From: Tsukamurella spumae
Lineage (GTDB): Bacteria; Actinomycetota; Actinomycetes; Mycobacteriales; Mycobacteriaceae
Direction: 5' to 3'
DNA: 64,000 bases
Assembly (NCBI RefSeq): GCF_012396015.1
Contig: NZ_JAAXOQ010000015.1
Coordinates: 41,675 to 105,674, forward strand
The position numbers and the translations under genes are program-made. This document shows, piece after piece, positions 54,928 through 63,689 of this stretch (its first letter is position 1; each line of letters opens with the position of its first letter). The notes beneath the pieces were generated by a model. It was not told the DNA's origin. It saw only the letters and a program-made list of their open reading frames with translations, and searched no databases.

Positions 54928-55362
54928 ATGACCTACGACGATGCCGAGTGGCACCAGGAGACCGTCGACGAGCTCGGCCTTCCCGAGGACAACGCCGCCA
55001 CGCACATCGGGATCTTCTACGCCTGGATGCGGGCGCACGGTCTCGCGAGCGGCACAACACTGTGGCACGGGGTCCCCGAACCGGTCCCGGATCCGCACCT
55101 CGACCTGCTCGACGACCGCATGCTCACGCCCGGTGCATATCTGGTGCAGCGCATGGTGGGCCAGTTCGACTCCGGTGCCTTCACCGACGAGGGGAACGCC
55201 TTCACCGACGCCACCTACTCCGCCTACCTGGACGCGTATTCGACGGTGCCGGAGGTCGCCCGGTACGACTCCACCTACGCCGCCCCGGACACCTGGCAGT
55301 TGTACGACGCGGTGGCGCCCGTCATCGACGCCCTCTACGCGCAATGGAAGTCAGGTCGGTAG
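54928..55362 (+). CDS. DUF7832-like (immunity-type) small protein
   Basis: A 144-residue acidic protein. YDDAEWHQETVDELGLPEDN followed by AATHIGIFYAWMRAHGLAS is the layout of a widespread family of small acidic proteins often found near polymorphic toxin loci. Aromatic and acidic residues dominate the rest (YDSTYAAPDTWQLYDAVAPV). No toxin gene is adjacent, so it may be an orphan immunity gene. Assignment is from memory of the family pattern and is moderate. The spacing from the DUF2236 gene is 49 bases. Confidence 0.6.
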   Translation: MTYDDAEWHQETVDELGLPEDNAATHIGIFYAWMRAHGLASGTTLWHGVPEPVPDPHLDLLDDRMLTPGAYLVQRMVGQFDSGAFTDEGNAFTDATYSAYLDAYSTVPEVARYDSTYAAPDTWQLYDAVAPVIDALYAQWKSGR

Positions 55363-55397
55363 CTCCCGGTCGGGCAGCCGCAACAGGGCGTCCGAGG

Positions 55398-55403
55398 TAG
55401 CGT
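55398..55403 (+). promoter_or_regulatory. -10 box of the frameshifted small gene
   Basis: TAGCGT plus seven bases before the ATG at 55411. The promoter looks intact although the gene is broken. Confidence 0.45.
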
Positions 55404-55410
55404 GACCGCC

Positions 55411-55577
55411 ATGGATCCACTGATCGACAGGCTCGATGCAGCATTGGCAACCAGCTACCCCGAGTACCGACTGACTACCGACGGGGCCTGAAGGTTACCG
55501 ACGCGATCACCTCGGACAACACCTCGATGCCACGGTCCGACTGGGCTACCCGACTCCGTCAGGCCTGCCCCCAATGA
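55411..55577 (+). pseudogene. Small gene broken by a one-base frameshift
   Basis: From ATG 55411 the frame reads MDPLIDRLDAALATSYPEYR and stops at 55491 after 26 codons. Adding one G to the GGGG run near 55482-55485 restores a frame that continues LKVTDAITSDNTSMPRSD and ends at TGA 55575-55577, giving about 55 residues. The two parts read as one protein, so a recent frameshift or a sequencing error is likely. No family is recognised. Confidence 0.45.
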
Positions 55578-55601
55578 GGGTATGCAGCGGGCGCATACCC
55601 T
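55577..55601. repeat. Palindromic element, copy 1
   Basis: AGGGTATGC and its exact complement GCATACCCT enclose a 7-base centre (25 bases in all). It starts on the last base of the broken small gene. Resembles an operator rather than a terminator. Confidence 0.6.
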
Positions 55602-55623
55602 GACCGCAATCATCGCAGGTCAA

Positions 55624-55648
55624 AGGGTATGCGCGGGACGCATCACCT
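55624..55648. repeat. Palindromic element, copy 2
   Basis: A second 25-base element opens with the same AGGGTATGC and ends CGCATCACCT; its arms have two mismatches. It begins 47 bases after copy 1. Bases 55649-55704 hold nothing else recognised. Confidence 0.55.
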
Positions 55649-55704
55649 GTAGGAAGGACAAGCGCTTCTCAGCCCTCCCCCGGCCCACGACCCGCAGCTC
55701 CCGC

Positions 55705-56808
55705 TCAGCTCAGCGTCGCCATCCAACCGTGCGTGTCCGGCACGGTGCCGCGCTGGATGCCGGTGAGGGTCTTGCGCAGCGCCATGGTGATCTCGCCGGG
55801 CTCACCGTCGCCGATCGTGAAGTCCTCCGACGCGCCCTTGACCCGCCCGACGGGGGTGATCACGGCGGCCGTGCCACAGGCGAAGACCTCGGTGATGGCG
55901 CCGGACGCGGCGCCCTCCTTGAGCTCGTCGACGGTGATGCGACGCTCCTCGGTCTCGAATCCGGCGTCGCGGGCGAGCTGGAGCAGCGAGCTACGGGTCA
56001 CGCCCGGGAGCAGCGAGCCGGACAGCTCCGGCGTCACGATCCGGGCCGAGGAACCGGAGCCGAGGACGAAGAACAGGTTCATCCCGCCCATCTCCTCGAT
56101 CGCCTCGTGCTCGATGGCGTCGAGCCACACGACCTGGTCGCAGCCCTGCTGCGCGGCCTGCGCCTGCGCGACGAGCGACGCGGCGTAGTTGCCGCCGCAC
56201 TTGGCGAAGCCGGTGCCGCCGGGCGCGGCGCGCACGTACTCGCGCGAGAGCCACACCGAGACCGGCTTGACGCCGCCCGCGAAGTACGCGCCCGCGGGCG
56301 AGGCGATCACCAGGAATCGGTAGCTGTTGGCGGGCTTGACGCCGAGGGTCTCCTCATCGGCGAAGATGAACGGCCGGAAGTACAGAGCCTCTTCGCCGCC
56401 GGCCGCGGGCACCCACTCGCCGTCGATGGCGACGAGCTGCTTGAGCGACTCCACGAACACGTCCTCGGGCAGCGGCGGGATCGCGAGCCGCTCGGCGGAG
56501 CGCTGGAAGCGCGCGGCGTTCGCCTCGGGCCGGAAGGTGGCGACGGAACCGTCGGGCTGACGGTAGGCCTTGAGACCTTCGAAGATCTCCTGCGCGTAAT
56601 GCAGCACCGCCGCGGATGGCTCCATCGGAATGGGGCCGTAGGGCAGGACCTCGGCGTCGTGCCAGCCCTGCTCCTGGCTCCAGCGGAGGGAGACCATGTG
56701 GTCGGTGAAGTACCTGCCGAATCCCGGGTTCGCCAGGATCTCGGAGCGCTCAGCCGCAGAGCGGGGGTGGTCGTTGCGGATAAGGGCGAAGGCCGTGCCA
56801 GTTGTCAT
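55705..56808 (-). CDS. ilvE: Branched-chain amino acid aminotransferase
   Basis: A 367-residue fold-type IV PLP enzyme making leucine, isoleucine and valine from their 2-oxo acids. [19 protein letters not shown] and [17 protein letters not shown] are early family blocks. The PLP lysine is in [16 protein letters not shown], and [11 protein letters not shown] and [15 protein letters not shown] follow. Counterpart of Rv2210c. ATG 56808 has TAGAAT eight bases upstream, so the transcript is probably leaderless and the upstream frame is not coding. Confidence 0.94.
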   Translation of the reverse strand: MTTGTAFALIRNDHPRSAAERSEILANPGFGRYFTDHMVSLRWSQEQGWHDAEVLPYGPIPMEPSAAVLHYAQEIFEGLKAYRQPDGSVATFRPEANAARFQRSAERLAIPPLPEDVFVESLKQLVAIDGEWVPAAGGEEALYFRPFIFADEETLGVKPANSYRFLVIASPAGAYFAGGVKPVSVWLSREYVRAAPGGTGFAKCGGNYAASLVAQAQAAQQGCDQVVWLDAIEHEAIEEMGGMNLFFVLGSGSSARIVTPELSGSLLPGVTRSSLLQLARDAGFETEERRITVDELKEGAASGAITEVFACGTAAVITPVGRVKGASEDFTIGDGEPGEITMALRKTLTGIQRGTVPDTHGWMATLS

Positions 56809-56816
56809 GGAACCTG

Positions 56817-56822
56817 ATTCTA
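56817..56822 (-). promoter_or_regulatory. -10 box of ilvE
   Basis: TAGAAT on the minus strand, eight bases before the ATG at 56808. Confidence 0.5.
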
Positions 56823-56885
56823 CGACCCGCGCCCAGCCGCGCGGGCCGTACCAATCAGTAGGAACCCCGAGTAATCCTCGGGCGC

Positions 56886-57986
56886 CTACTTCGTGTTCGC
56901 CTCGACGAACGGCGGCAGCACGACCTCGCACTCGATCCCGCGGCCGCGCACGTCCACGCTCACGGTGTCGCCCTTGGCGACGCCCGCCTCGGAATCGATG
57001 AGGGCCAAGGCGATTCCCGTCTTCAGCGTGGGACTGAAGGTGCCCGACGTGGTGGTGCCGATGGGGGCACCGTCGGCCCCGAGCACCGTCAGGTCGGCAC
57101 GCAGGACGCCCTTGCCCGTGGCGCGCAGGCCCCAGAGCTTCCGGGCCGGGCCCGCCTCCTTCTCGGCGAGCAGCGCGTCCCGCCCGACGAACTCCGGCTT
57201 CTTCCAGCCCACGGCCCAGCCCGCGCGGGCCTGGACGGGCGTGATGTCGACGGTGAGCTCGTGCCCGTGCAGGGGGTAGCCCATCTCGGTGCGCAGAGTG
57301 TCGCGGGCGCCGAGGCCGGCGGGCTGGCCACCACGGGAGGTGACCTCGGGCAGGAGGGCGCGGAACACGGTCTCGGCGTCACCCCAGGCGGGGATGAGCT
57401 CGTAGCCGTGCTCGCCGGTGTACCCGGTGCGGCACACCCGTACGGGCGTCCCGTTCAGGGAGGCGTCCTCGTAGGCCATGTACTCCATCTCGGTCGGCAG
57501 CCCGACGGCCCGCAGCACCTCGGCCGACAACGGGCCCTGCACGGCGAGCACGGCGTAGTCGCGGTGCTGATCGACGACGGTGACCCCTTCCGGAGCGCGG
57601 GAGCGCAGGTGCTCGACGACGGCGGCGGTATTGGCGGCATTGGGCACGAGGAAGAGCTCGTCGTCGGAGACGTAGTAGACGATGAGATCGTCGATGACGC
57701 CGCCGGACTCGTTGGTGCACAGCGTGTACTGCGCCTTACCGGGGTGGATCTTGCCGAGGTCTGCGGTGAGTACTCGGTTGACGAACTCCGCGGCTCCCGG
57801 CCCCGCGACGGTGGCCTTGCCCAGGTGGCTCACGTCGAAGATGCCGACCGCCTCGCGGACCGCGGTGTGCTCGCCGACGGTGCCCGCGTACTTGACGGGC
57901 ATCGACCAGCCGCCGAAGGGCGCGAACGCCGCCCCCAGCTCGGTGTGCACGGCGTTCAGGGGTCCCTCGATCAGCGTCTCACTCAT
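56886..57986 (-). CDS. gcvT: Aminomethyltransferase (glycine cleavage T-protein)
   Basis: A 366-residue tetrahydrofolate-dependent enzyme that releases ammonia and passes the methylene group from the lipoylated H-protein to [49 protein letters not shown] and [19 protein letters not shown] are family blocks, the last with the catalytic aspartate region. Counterpart of Rv2211c. ATG 57986 has TAGAGT seven bases upstream (57994-57999), which overlaps the permease stop. Other glycine-cleavage genes are not in the window. Confidence 0.93.
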   Translation of the reverse strand: MSETLIEGPLNAVHTELGAAFAPFGGWSMPVKYAGTVGEHTAVREAVGIFDVSHLGKATVAGPGAAEFVNRVLTADLGKIHPGKAQYTLCTNESGGVIDDLIVYYVSDDELFLVPNAANTAAVVEHLRSRAPEGVTVVDQHRDYAVLAVQGPLSAEVLRAVGLPTEMEYMAYEDASLNGTPVRVCRTGYTGEHGYELIPAWGDAETVFRALLPEVTSRGGQPAGLGARDTLRTEMGYPLHGHELTVDITPVQARAGWAVGWKKPEFVGRDALLAEKEAGPARKLWGLRATGKGVLRADLTVLGADGAPIGTTTSGTFSPTLKTGIALALIDSEAGVAKGDTVSVDVRGRGIECEVVLPPFVEANTK

Positions 57987-57993
57987 GCCCGGC

Positions 57994-57999
57994 ACTCTA
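57994..57999 (-). promoter_or_regulatory. -10 box of gcvT
   Basis: TAGAGT on the minus strand, seven bases before the ATG at 57986; it includes the stop codon of the upstream permease gene. Confidence 0.5.
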
Positions 58000-59247
58000 G
58001 TCCAGGGCCGCGCTGCCGGATCGGCCCAACAGCTTCATCCCCTGATAGATCACGATCGCGGCGACGGAACCGAGCGCGATGCCGGTGAAGGTCACGTCTC
58101 CGAGCGACCAGGTGAAGTCCGCGATCCCGATGATCAGCGGCACGGCGGCCGTCAGCTGGTTGATGGGCCGCGAGAAGTCCACGCGCGCCTGCACCCAGAT
58201 CCGCACGCCGAGGATCCCGACGAGGCCGTAGAGCGCCGTCGTGATGCCGCCGAGCACACCGGGCGGGATCGACGCGATCACCGCGCCGACCTTCGGCGAC
58301 ATGCCGAGCAGGATCGCGGCGACACCGGCCACCCAGTAGGCCGCCGTCGAGTAGACGCGGGTCGCGGCCATGACGCCGATGTTCTCCGCGTAGGTCGTGG
58401 TCGCCGATCCACCGCCCGCGCCGGCGAGCGCCGTGGCGAGTCCGTCCGACATGAGGGCCCGGCCCATCACGGGGTCGTAGTCCTCACCGGTCATCTGCGC
58501 GACGGACCGCACGTGCCCGACGTTCTCCGCCACGAGCACGAGCACCACCGGCAGGAACATCGGCAGCACGGCCCACGAGAACGACGGGGCGTGGAACTCC
58601 GGGAACCCGATCCACGACGCGGCCGCGATCTTCGACGTGTCCACCTCGCCGCGGAAGGACGCGACGACGTAGCCGATGACCACCGACGTGAAGATCGCCA
58701 GTCGCCCCAGCATGCCCTTGAACAGGGCCAGGGAGGCGATCAGGCAGACCAGGGTGATGGTGGCCGTGACGGCCGCCTTCTCGTAGTTGGCCTTCGCGGC
58801 CGGCGCCAGGTTGAGGCCGATCAGGGCCACGATCGCTCCCGTGACCACGGGCGGCATCAGCTTCTCGATCCAGGTGGTCCCCGCGAACTGCACCACCACG
58901 CCCACCAGCATCAGCAGCACGCCCACCGCGACGATGCCGCCGAGCGCGGAGCCCATCGAATGCGACGCGGTCGCCGCCGTGATCGGCGCGATCACCGCGA
59001 AGCTCGACCCCAGGTAGCTCGGCAGCCGGTTCCCGGTGATCACCAGGAACAACAGCGTCCCGACGCCGGAGAAGAGCAGCGTCGTCGCCGGCGGGAAGCC
59101 GGTCAGCACCGGCACCAGGAACGTGGACCCGAACATGGCCACCACGTGCTGTACGCCGATGCCGAGGGTCTTGGGCCAGCTCAGCCGCTCACCGGGCCCC
59201 ACCACGCCCGCACCGTCAGTGGTCGGCGTCCAGCCGAATGTCTTCAT
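57997..59247 (-). CDS. NCS2-family uracil/xanthine permease
   Basis: A 416-residue membrane protein with about 14 helices, of the nucleobase-cation symporter 2 (UraA/XanQ) family. The opening [21 protein letters not shown] and [24 protein letters not shown] match the UraA side, as do [20 protein letters not shown] (with the substrate-binding glutamate) and [20 protein letters not shown]. Uracil is the likelier substrate. It is transcribed alone or into gcvT, although gcvT has its own promoter. Confidence 0.88.
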   Translation of the reverse strand: MKTFGWTPTTDGAGVVGPGERLSWPKTLGIGVQHVVAMFGSTFLVPVLTGFPPATTLLFSGVGTLLFLVITGNRLPSYLGSSFAVIAPITAATASHSMGSALGGIVAVGVLLMLVGVVVQFAGTTWIEKLMPPVVTGAIVALIGLNLAPAAKANYEKAAVTATITLVCLIASLALFKGMLGRLAIFTSVVIGYVVASFRGEVDTSKIAAASWIGFPEFHAPSFSWAVLPMFLPVVLVLVAENVGHVRSVAQMTGEDYDPVMGRALMSDGLATALAGAGGGSATTTYAENIGVMAATRVYSTAAYWVAGVAAILLGMSPKVGAVIASIPPGVLGGITTALYGLVGILGVRIWVQARVDFSRPINQLTAAVPLIIGIADFTWSLGDVTFTGIALGSVAAIVIYQGMKLLGRSGSAALD

Positions 59248-59267
59248 GGCCGGAAATCATGCACGAG

Positions 59268-60605
59268 TCAGCGGCCGAGCACAGCGTCGAGGTGGTCGTT
59301 GGCGAAGACCCGGTCGGGGTCGAGCTCGTCACGCACGGCCAGGAACTCGTCGAACCGCGGGTAGGCACCGCGGAAGAACTCGGCGGTGCGGGTGTGCATC
59401 TTGCCCCAGTGCGGGCGTCCGCCGTGCTCGATCATGATCCGCTCGACCTCCGCGAAGTAGTCGCTGGGCCCGTCGCGCACGTAGCGGTGCGCGGCGATGT
59501 AGCCGGACTGCCGGCCCGACGCCGTCGAGAGCATCAGGTCGTCCGCGGCGGCGACGCGGACCTCGATCGGGAAGGTGAGGTTCCAGTCGTGCCGCTCCGT
59601 CGCCGCCTTGAGCGCGGCGAAGGCGGGCATCGTGTTCTCCAGCGGCACAGACCATTCGGTCTCACGGAAGCGCACGGACCGGTCGGTGGTGAGCACATTG
59701 GTGGAGTAGTCGATCTCGGTGTGCTCGGAGAGCATCGAGGTCGCGAGCGAGACGAGCCGCGGCGTCAGCGACGGGACTGCGCGGCCCGCCTCGCACACGG
59801 CGAGCAGGGCCCCGGTGCCGACGACCTTGTCGCCGAGGAAGCGCCGCACCGTCCCGATCGGCTTGCGCTTGTAGTCGCCCGGGCGGCGGATCTGGGACTT
59901 GGTGAGCGTGCTTTTCGATCCGGGGAACCAGAAGAACTCGAAGTGGTCCACGCCGCGAACGCGCTCGACGAAGCCGTCCACGGTCTCCGCCAGCGACATC
60001 GGCGCCTCGGTGGCCTCGAGCACGAACCGGTCCACGCACTGCAGCGTCACCTCGACCAGGATCCCCAGCGCGCCGAGCCCCAGGGCGACGGCCGGCAGGC
60101 GCGGATCGTCCTCGCCGACGGTGACCACCTCCCCCGTCCCCGAGACCAGGGTGGCCCCGACGACCTGGGTGGCGATGCCGCCGAAGCCCAGACCGGTGCC
60201 GTGCGTGCCGGTCGAGATCGCCCCGGCGAGGGTCTGCTTGTCGATGTCGCCCAGGTTGCGCATCGCGAGACCGTAGGGCTCGAGCAGCGCGGGAACGTCG
60301 TAGAGGCGGGTGCCGGCGCGGAGCGTGACCCGCTTGGCCGAGGTGTCGACGGTGACCAGGCCGCCCTGGTGGTCGGGGGCGAGTGCGACATCGCGGGGCG
60401 CGGAGATCGCGGTGAACGAATGCCCGGCGCCCAGCGCCTTGACGGTGCCGCCCCGCTCGCGCGCCCGCTCGACGGTGCGCTGCACGTCCTCGATCGTCGC
60501 CGGCCGCGAGACGTACGAGGGGAACGCGGACGCGGTGCGCGCCCAGTTCCGCCACTCGCCGGCCTTGCCGGTCAGTTGGTCCAGTCCCGGGATCCACTTG
60601 TTCAC
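59268..60605 (-). CDS. FAD-linked D-arabinono-1,4-lactone oxidase-like enzyme
   Basis: A 445-residue VAO-type flavoprotein. The FAD domain (about residues 20-190) has ARERGGTVKALGAGHSFTAI, a region typical of aldonolactone oxidases, and DIDKQTLAGAISTGTHGTG. The C-terminal ALO domain ends in RPHWGKMHT and YPRFDEFLAVRDELDP. It oxidises an aldonolactone or a sugar alcohol; L-gulono-lactone and D-arabinono-lactone are typical. The GTG overlaps the upstream stop (GTGA), so it is translated with the PLP enzyme. The real substrate is unproven. Confidence 0.87.
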   Translation of the reverse strand: MNKWIPGLDQLTGKAGEWRNWARTASAFPSYVSRPATIEDVQRTVERARERGGTVKALGAGHSFTAISAPRDVALAPDHQGGLVTVDTSAKRVTLRAGTRLYDVPALLEPYGLAMRNLGDIDKQTLAGAISTGTHGTGLGFGGIATQVVGATLVSGTGEVVTVGEDDPRLPAVALGLGALGILVEVTLQCVDRFVLEATEAPMSLAETVDGFVERVRGVDHFEFFWFPGSKSTLTKSQIRRPGDYKRKPIGTVRRFLGDKVVGTGALLAVCEAGRAVPSLTPRLVSLATSMLSEHTEIDYSTNVLTTDRSVRFRETEWSVPLENTMPAFAALKAATERHDWNLTFPIEVRVAAADDLMLSTASGRQSGYIAAHRYVRDGPSDYFAEVERIMIEHGGRPHWGKMHTRTAEFFRGAYPRFDEFLAVRDELDPDRVFANDHLDAVLGR

Positions 60606-61918
60606 AGGAAGCACTTCCCCTCGCCGCGGTAGGTGGGCACCGTGGCGTGCACGGCACCGTCGTTCACGATCACCAGATCGTCGGAGTGCTCGGCCGGCTC
60701 CCCCGCCTTGGTGTGCCGGAACCACACCCGGTCGCCGAGCGAGATCCGTTCGGCGCGATCGCCTTCGAGCGGGGTCTGCACCTCGCCCGCGCCCTCCCGG
60801 CCCGTGAGCTTGAGCCCCGTCGGCCACACGGGCAAGGGCAGTCGGTCCGATCCCGCGGCCCCGGAGGCGATCCAGCCGCCGCCGTGGCAGGTCACCGTCC
60901 GCGCATCGGGGCGGCGCACCACGGCGAGGCCGAAGCCCATCGCGGGCGCCGGGCGGAAGTGCGAGTAGCCGTCGAACAGGTGCGGGCCGTAGAGGCCGCT
61001 GCCGGCGGCGATGTCCGTGATGTTCGGGTCCTCGGCGTTGCGCTCGAGCGACCCGGTGCCGCCGCCGTTGACGAACTCCAGGTCGGTGATGCGCCGCAGG
61101 TCCGTGAGGATCTCGAGCCTGCGCGCGACGAGCTCGTCCCAGGAGGCCCGCTGCATGGTGCGCAGGAGCGCCCCCGCGCCGGGGCGGCCTATGCTCAGGT
61201 CGCCGACGCCGGCGATCTGGGCGTCGTAGGTCATCACCCCCACGAGCCGGAAGCCCTTGCGGCCCACCACGGTCGCCGCCAGCACGGCCGCCTGCGCACG
61301 GTTGCGGATCGGCGAGCGGCGCGCCCCGATCGTTCCGAGCGCCGGCGCGCGGTACGAGGCGTCGATGTCGATACAGACCCGCAGCTCGGGGCGGCGGCTC
61401 GGCGGCACGGCGGCGTCGATGAGGTCGAGCTGGTCGGCGTCGTCGATCATCAGCGTCACCCGCCCGGCGACCGCCTCGTCGGCACCGAGGGCGGCGATCG
61501 CGCCGAGGTCGGCGCTCGGGTAGGCGACCACCACGTCCGGACAGCCGGGCCGGACGGCTCCGGTGTGATCGACGCCGTCCGCGGCGAGCCAGTGCGCCTC
61601 CGCCACGTCGTAGGCGAGCACCCCGGCGTAGCCGGGCACGCGCAGCAGCGCGTCGATCACCGGGCGCGAGCGCAGCGATTTCGACGCCACCCGGATCGGC
61701 TTGCCCGCGGCCCGGCGGAGCATGTCGGCCGTGTTGTAGCGAAGCGCGTCGAGGTCGGCGGCCAGGATCGGCGCGTCCAGGCCGTGCGTGGCGGCGTCGA
61801 TGGTGGCCCAGTAGGACAGCGGGTCGATCTCCCAGTCCCGGTCCAGTGACGACGGTGCCGCCCCCAGGTCCAGCTCGATCGCTCCGGTCGTGGTCTCGCC
61901 CGTGCCGTTCCCCGTCAT
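60602..61918 (-). CDS. Alanine-racemase-fold PLP enzyme (amino acid deaminase/aldolase type)
   Basis: A 438-residue fold-type III PLP protein. The PLP lysine is probably in KPIRVASKSLRSRPVIDAL (about residues 74-92). ELRVCIDIDASYRA and EFVNGGGTGSL form the phosphate-binding parts of the barrel. The C-terminal beta domain has CHGGGWIASGAAGSDRLPLP. The family includes D-threonine aldolases and D-serine dehydratases. Its stop overlaps the next gene's GTG, so the racemase-fold enzyme and the lactone oxidase act as a pair. Substrate unknown. The ATG at 61918 follows a noncoding-looking region. Confidence 0.82.
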   Translation of the reverse strand: MTGNGTGETTTGAIELDLGAAPSSLDRDWEIDPLSYWATIDAATHGLDAPILAADLDALRYNTADMLRRAAGKPIRVASKSLRSRPVIDALLRVPGYAGVLAYDVAEAHWLAADGVDHTGAVRPGCPDVVVAYPSADLGAIAALGADEAVAGRVTLMIDDADQLDLIDAAVPPSRRPELRVCIDIDASYRAPALGTIGARRSPIRNRAQAAVLAATVVGRKGFRLVGVMTYDAQIAGVGDLSIGRPGAGALLRTMQRASWDELVARRLEILTDLRRITDLEFVNGGGTGSLERNAEDPNITDIAAGSGLYGPHLFDGYSHFRPAPAMGFGLAVVRRPDARTVTCHGGGWIASGAAGSDRLPLPVWPTGLKLTGREGAGEVQTPLEGDRAERISLGDRVWFRHTKAGEPAEHSDDLVIVNDGAVHATVPTYRGEGKCFL

Positions 61919-62010
61919 GAGGACCGATCGTACGTGCGACGCGAGTGATGTCCCAGGCGTAACATCGCGGCGGCGCGACGACCCGTCGCACCCCGACGAG
62001 AGGAACCCCC

Positions 62011-63534
62011 TTGAGCACGCCGTTCTCCGGACCCGCATTCACGCTGACCGACGACCTCGGAGCGACGACGGACGTGATCGTCGTGGGCGTGTTCTCCGGA
62101 GCGGACGGGGCGGCGATCACGCTGGACCCCGGCGTGCCCGAGGCCGCGCGCGGCTCCGTGGCGGAGGCGCTCGCGCTGGTCGGCGCGACGGGCAAGGCGG
62201 GCGAGACCGCGCGCGTCCCGGCCCCGGCGGGCTCCGGATTGGGCGGGGCGACGGTGCTCGGCACGGGCCTGGGCGCCGCGCCCGCCGAGGGCGCGCCCGT
62301 CCCGGCGGAAACGGTGCGCCGCGCGGCGGGCACGGCGGCGCGCGCCCTGGACGGCGTGGCGACGGCCGCGACCACCCTCTCCGCGCTCGACCTCGGCGCG
62401 ACCGTCGAGGGCGCCTACCTGGGCGCCTACCGGTTCACCGAGTTCCGCAACACGTCCGCGCCGAAGAAGGCCCCGCTCGGCGCGCTGGCGCTACTGGCGG
62501 CGCCCGCGTCGGAGGCCCTGGCGGAGGAGGCGCGCGCCACCGTCGACCAGGCGCGGCTGACGGCGGCGGCCGTCTCGCTGGCCCGCGATTTCGTCAACAC
62601 CCCACCGAACGTCCTGTCCCCCGCCGAGTTCGCCGACCGGGCGGAGCGCCTGGGCACCGAAGCGGGGCTCGAGGTCCAGGTCCTCGACGAGGAGTACCTC
62701 GCCGGGAACGGCTACGGCGGCATCGTCGGGGTCGGCCAGGGCAGCTCGCGCCCGCCGCGCCTCGTGCGCCTGCGTCACGCCAGCGGGGTCGACGGTGCCA
62801 AGCAGGTCGCGCTGGTCGGCAAGGGCATCACCTTCGACACCGGCGGCATCTCGATCAAGCCCGCCGCGGGTATGGAGAACATGACCTCGGACATGGGCGG
62901 CGCGGCGGCGGTCATCGCCACGGTGATCCTGGCCGCGCAGCTGGGGCTGCCGGTGGACGTGACCGCGACCGTGCCGATGGCGGAGAACATGCCCTCCGAC
63001 ACCGCGCAGCGTCCGGGCGATGTCATCACCCAGTACGGCGGCACCACCGTCGAGGTGATCAACACCGACGCCGAGGGCCGCCTCATCCTGGCCGACGCCA
63101 TCGTCCGCGCCTGCGAGGACGACCCCGACTACCTCATCGACACCGCCACGCTGACCGGCGCGCAGATGGTGGCTCTCGGCACCCGCACGCCCGGCGTGAT
63201 GGGCACCGAGGCCTTCCGCGACCGGGTGGCGGAGCTCTCGCAGTCCGTCGGCGAGAACGGCTGGCCGATGCCCTTCCCCGAGGAGCTGCGCGCCGACATC
63301 AATTCGCGCGTCGCCGATCTCGCGAACGTGAGCCCGCACCGGTGGGGCGGCATGCTCACCGCCGGCGTGTACCTGCAGGAGTTCGTGGCCGACGGCGTGC
63401 AGTGGGCCCACATCGACGTGGCGGGCCCGGCTTTCAACACCGGCAGCGCGTTCGGGTACACGCCCAAGGGTGGTACGGGCGTCCCGGTCCGCACCATGTT
63501 GGCCGTGCTCCGCGACATCGCGCAGCGGGGCTGA
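62011..63534 (+). CDS. pepA: Leucyl aminopeptidase (M17 family)
   Basis: A 507-residue two-zinc cytosolic aminopeptidase. The N-terminal macro-like domain spans about 1-170. The catalytic domain has [17 protein letters not shown] (lysine and aspartate ligands), the M17 signature [14 protein letters not shown] and MGGAAAV. It is the counterpart of Rv2213 (PepB). TTG 62011 is preceded by GAGAGGA (61997-62003), which fixes the start. It is divergent from the PLP enzyme. Confidence 0.92.
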   Translation: MSTPFSGPAFTLTDDLGATTDVIVVGVFSGADGAAITLDPGVPEAARGSVAEALALVGATGKAGETARVPAPAGSGLGGATVLGTGLGAAPAEGAPVPAETVRRAAGTAARALDGVATAATTLSALDLGATVEGAYLGAYRFTEFRNTSAPKKAPLGALALLAAPASEALAEEARATVDQARLTAAAVSLARDFVNTPPNVLSPAEFADRAERLGTEAGLEVQVLDEEYLAGNGYGGIVGVGQGSSRPPRLVRLRHASGVDGAKQVALVGKGITFDTGGISIKPAAGMENMTSDMGGAAAVIATVILAAQLGLPVDVTATVPMAENMPSDTAQRPGDVITQYGGTTVEVINTDAEGRLILADAIVRACEDDPDYLIDTATLTGAQMVALGTRTPGVMGTEAFRDRVAELSQSVGENGWPMPFPEELRADINSRVADLANVSPHRWGGMLTAGVYLQEFVADGVQWAHIDVAGPAFNTGSAFGYTPKGGTGVPVRTMLAVLRDIAQRG

Positions 63535-63535
63535 G

Positions 63536-63552
63536 CTCCCACCCCCTGGGAG
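63536..63552 (+). terminator. Small hairpin after pepA
   Basis: CTCCCA and TGGGAG around five C bases, just after the pepA stop. A weak candidate terminator. Confidence 0.35.
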
Positions 63553-63689
63553 TTACCGGCGAGTAGGACCCCAACCGCCGCGCGGACCGGGCTCCTGAGG
63601 GTAGGGTCTTATGTCGGTGGAGGCCACCAGCCGAAACCCGCGTTCAGCTCATATCACAGCAGATAACCGAACCTGAGGAGTCAGAGGAA

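Noticed and set aside
56817..57999. Glycine riboswitch before gcvT or amino-acid leader before ilvE
   Set aside because: Both genes have -10 boxes seven or eight bases from the start, leaving no room for a leader.
60606..62375. Upstream extension of the lactone oxidase frame to over 1000 codons
   Set aside because: It overlaps the PLP enzyme and the pepA start on other frames and has no family similarity; the GTG at 60605 fits the domain.
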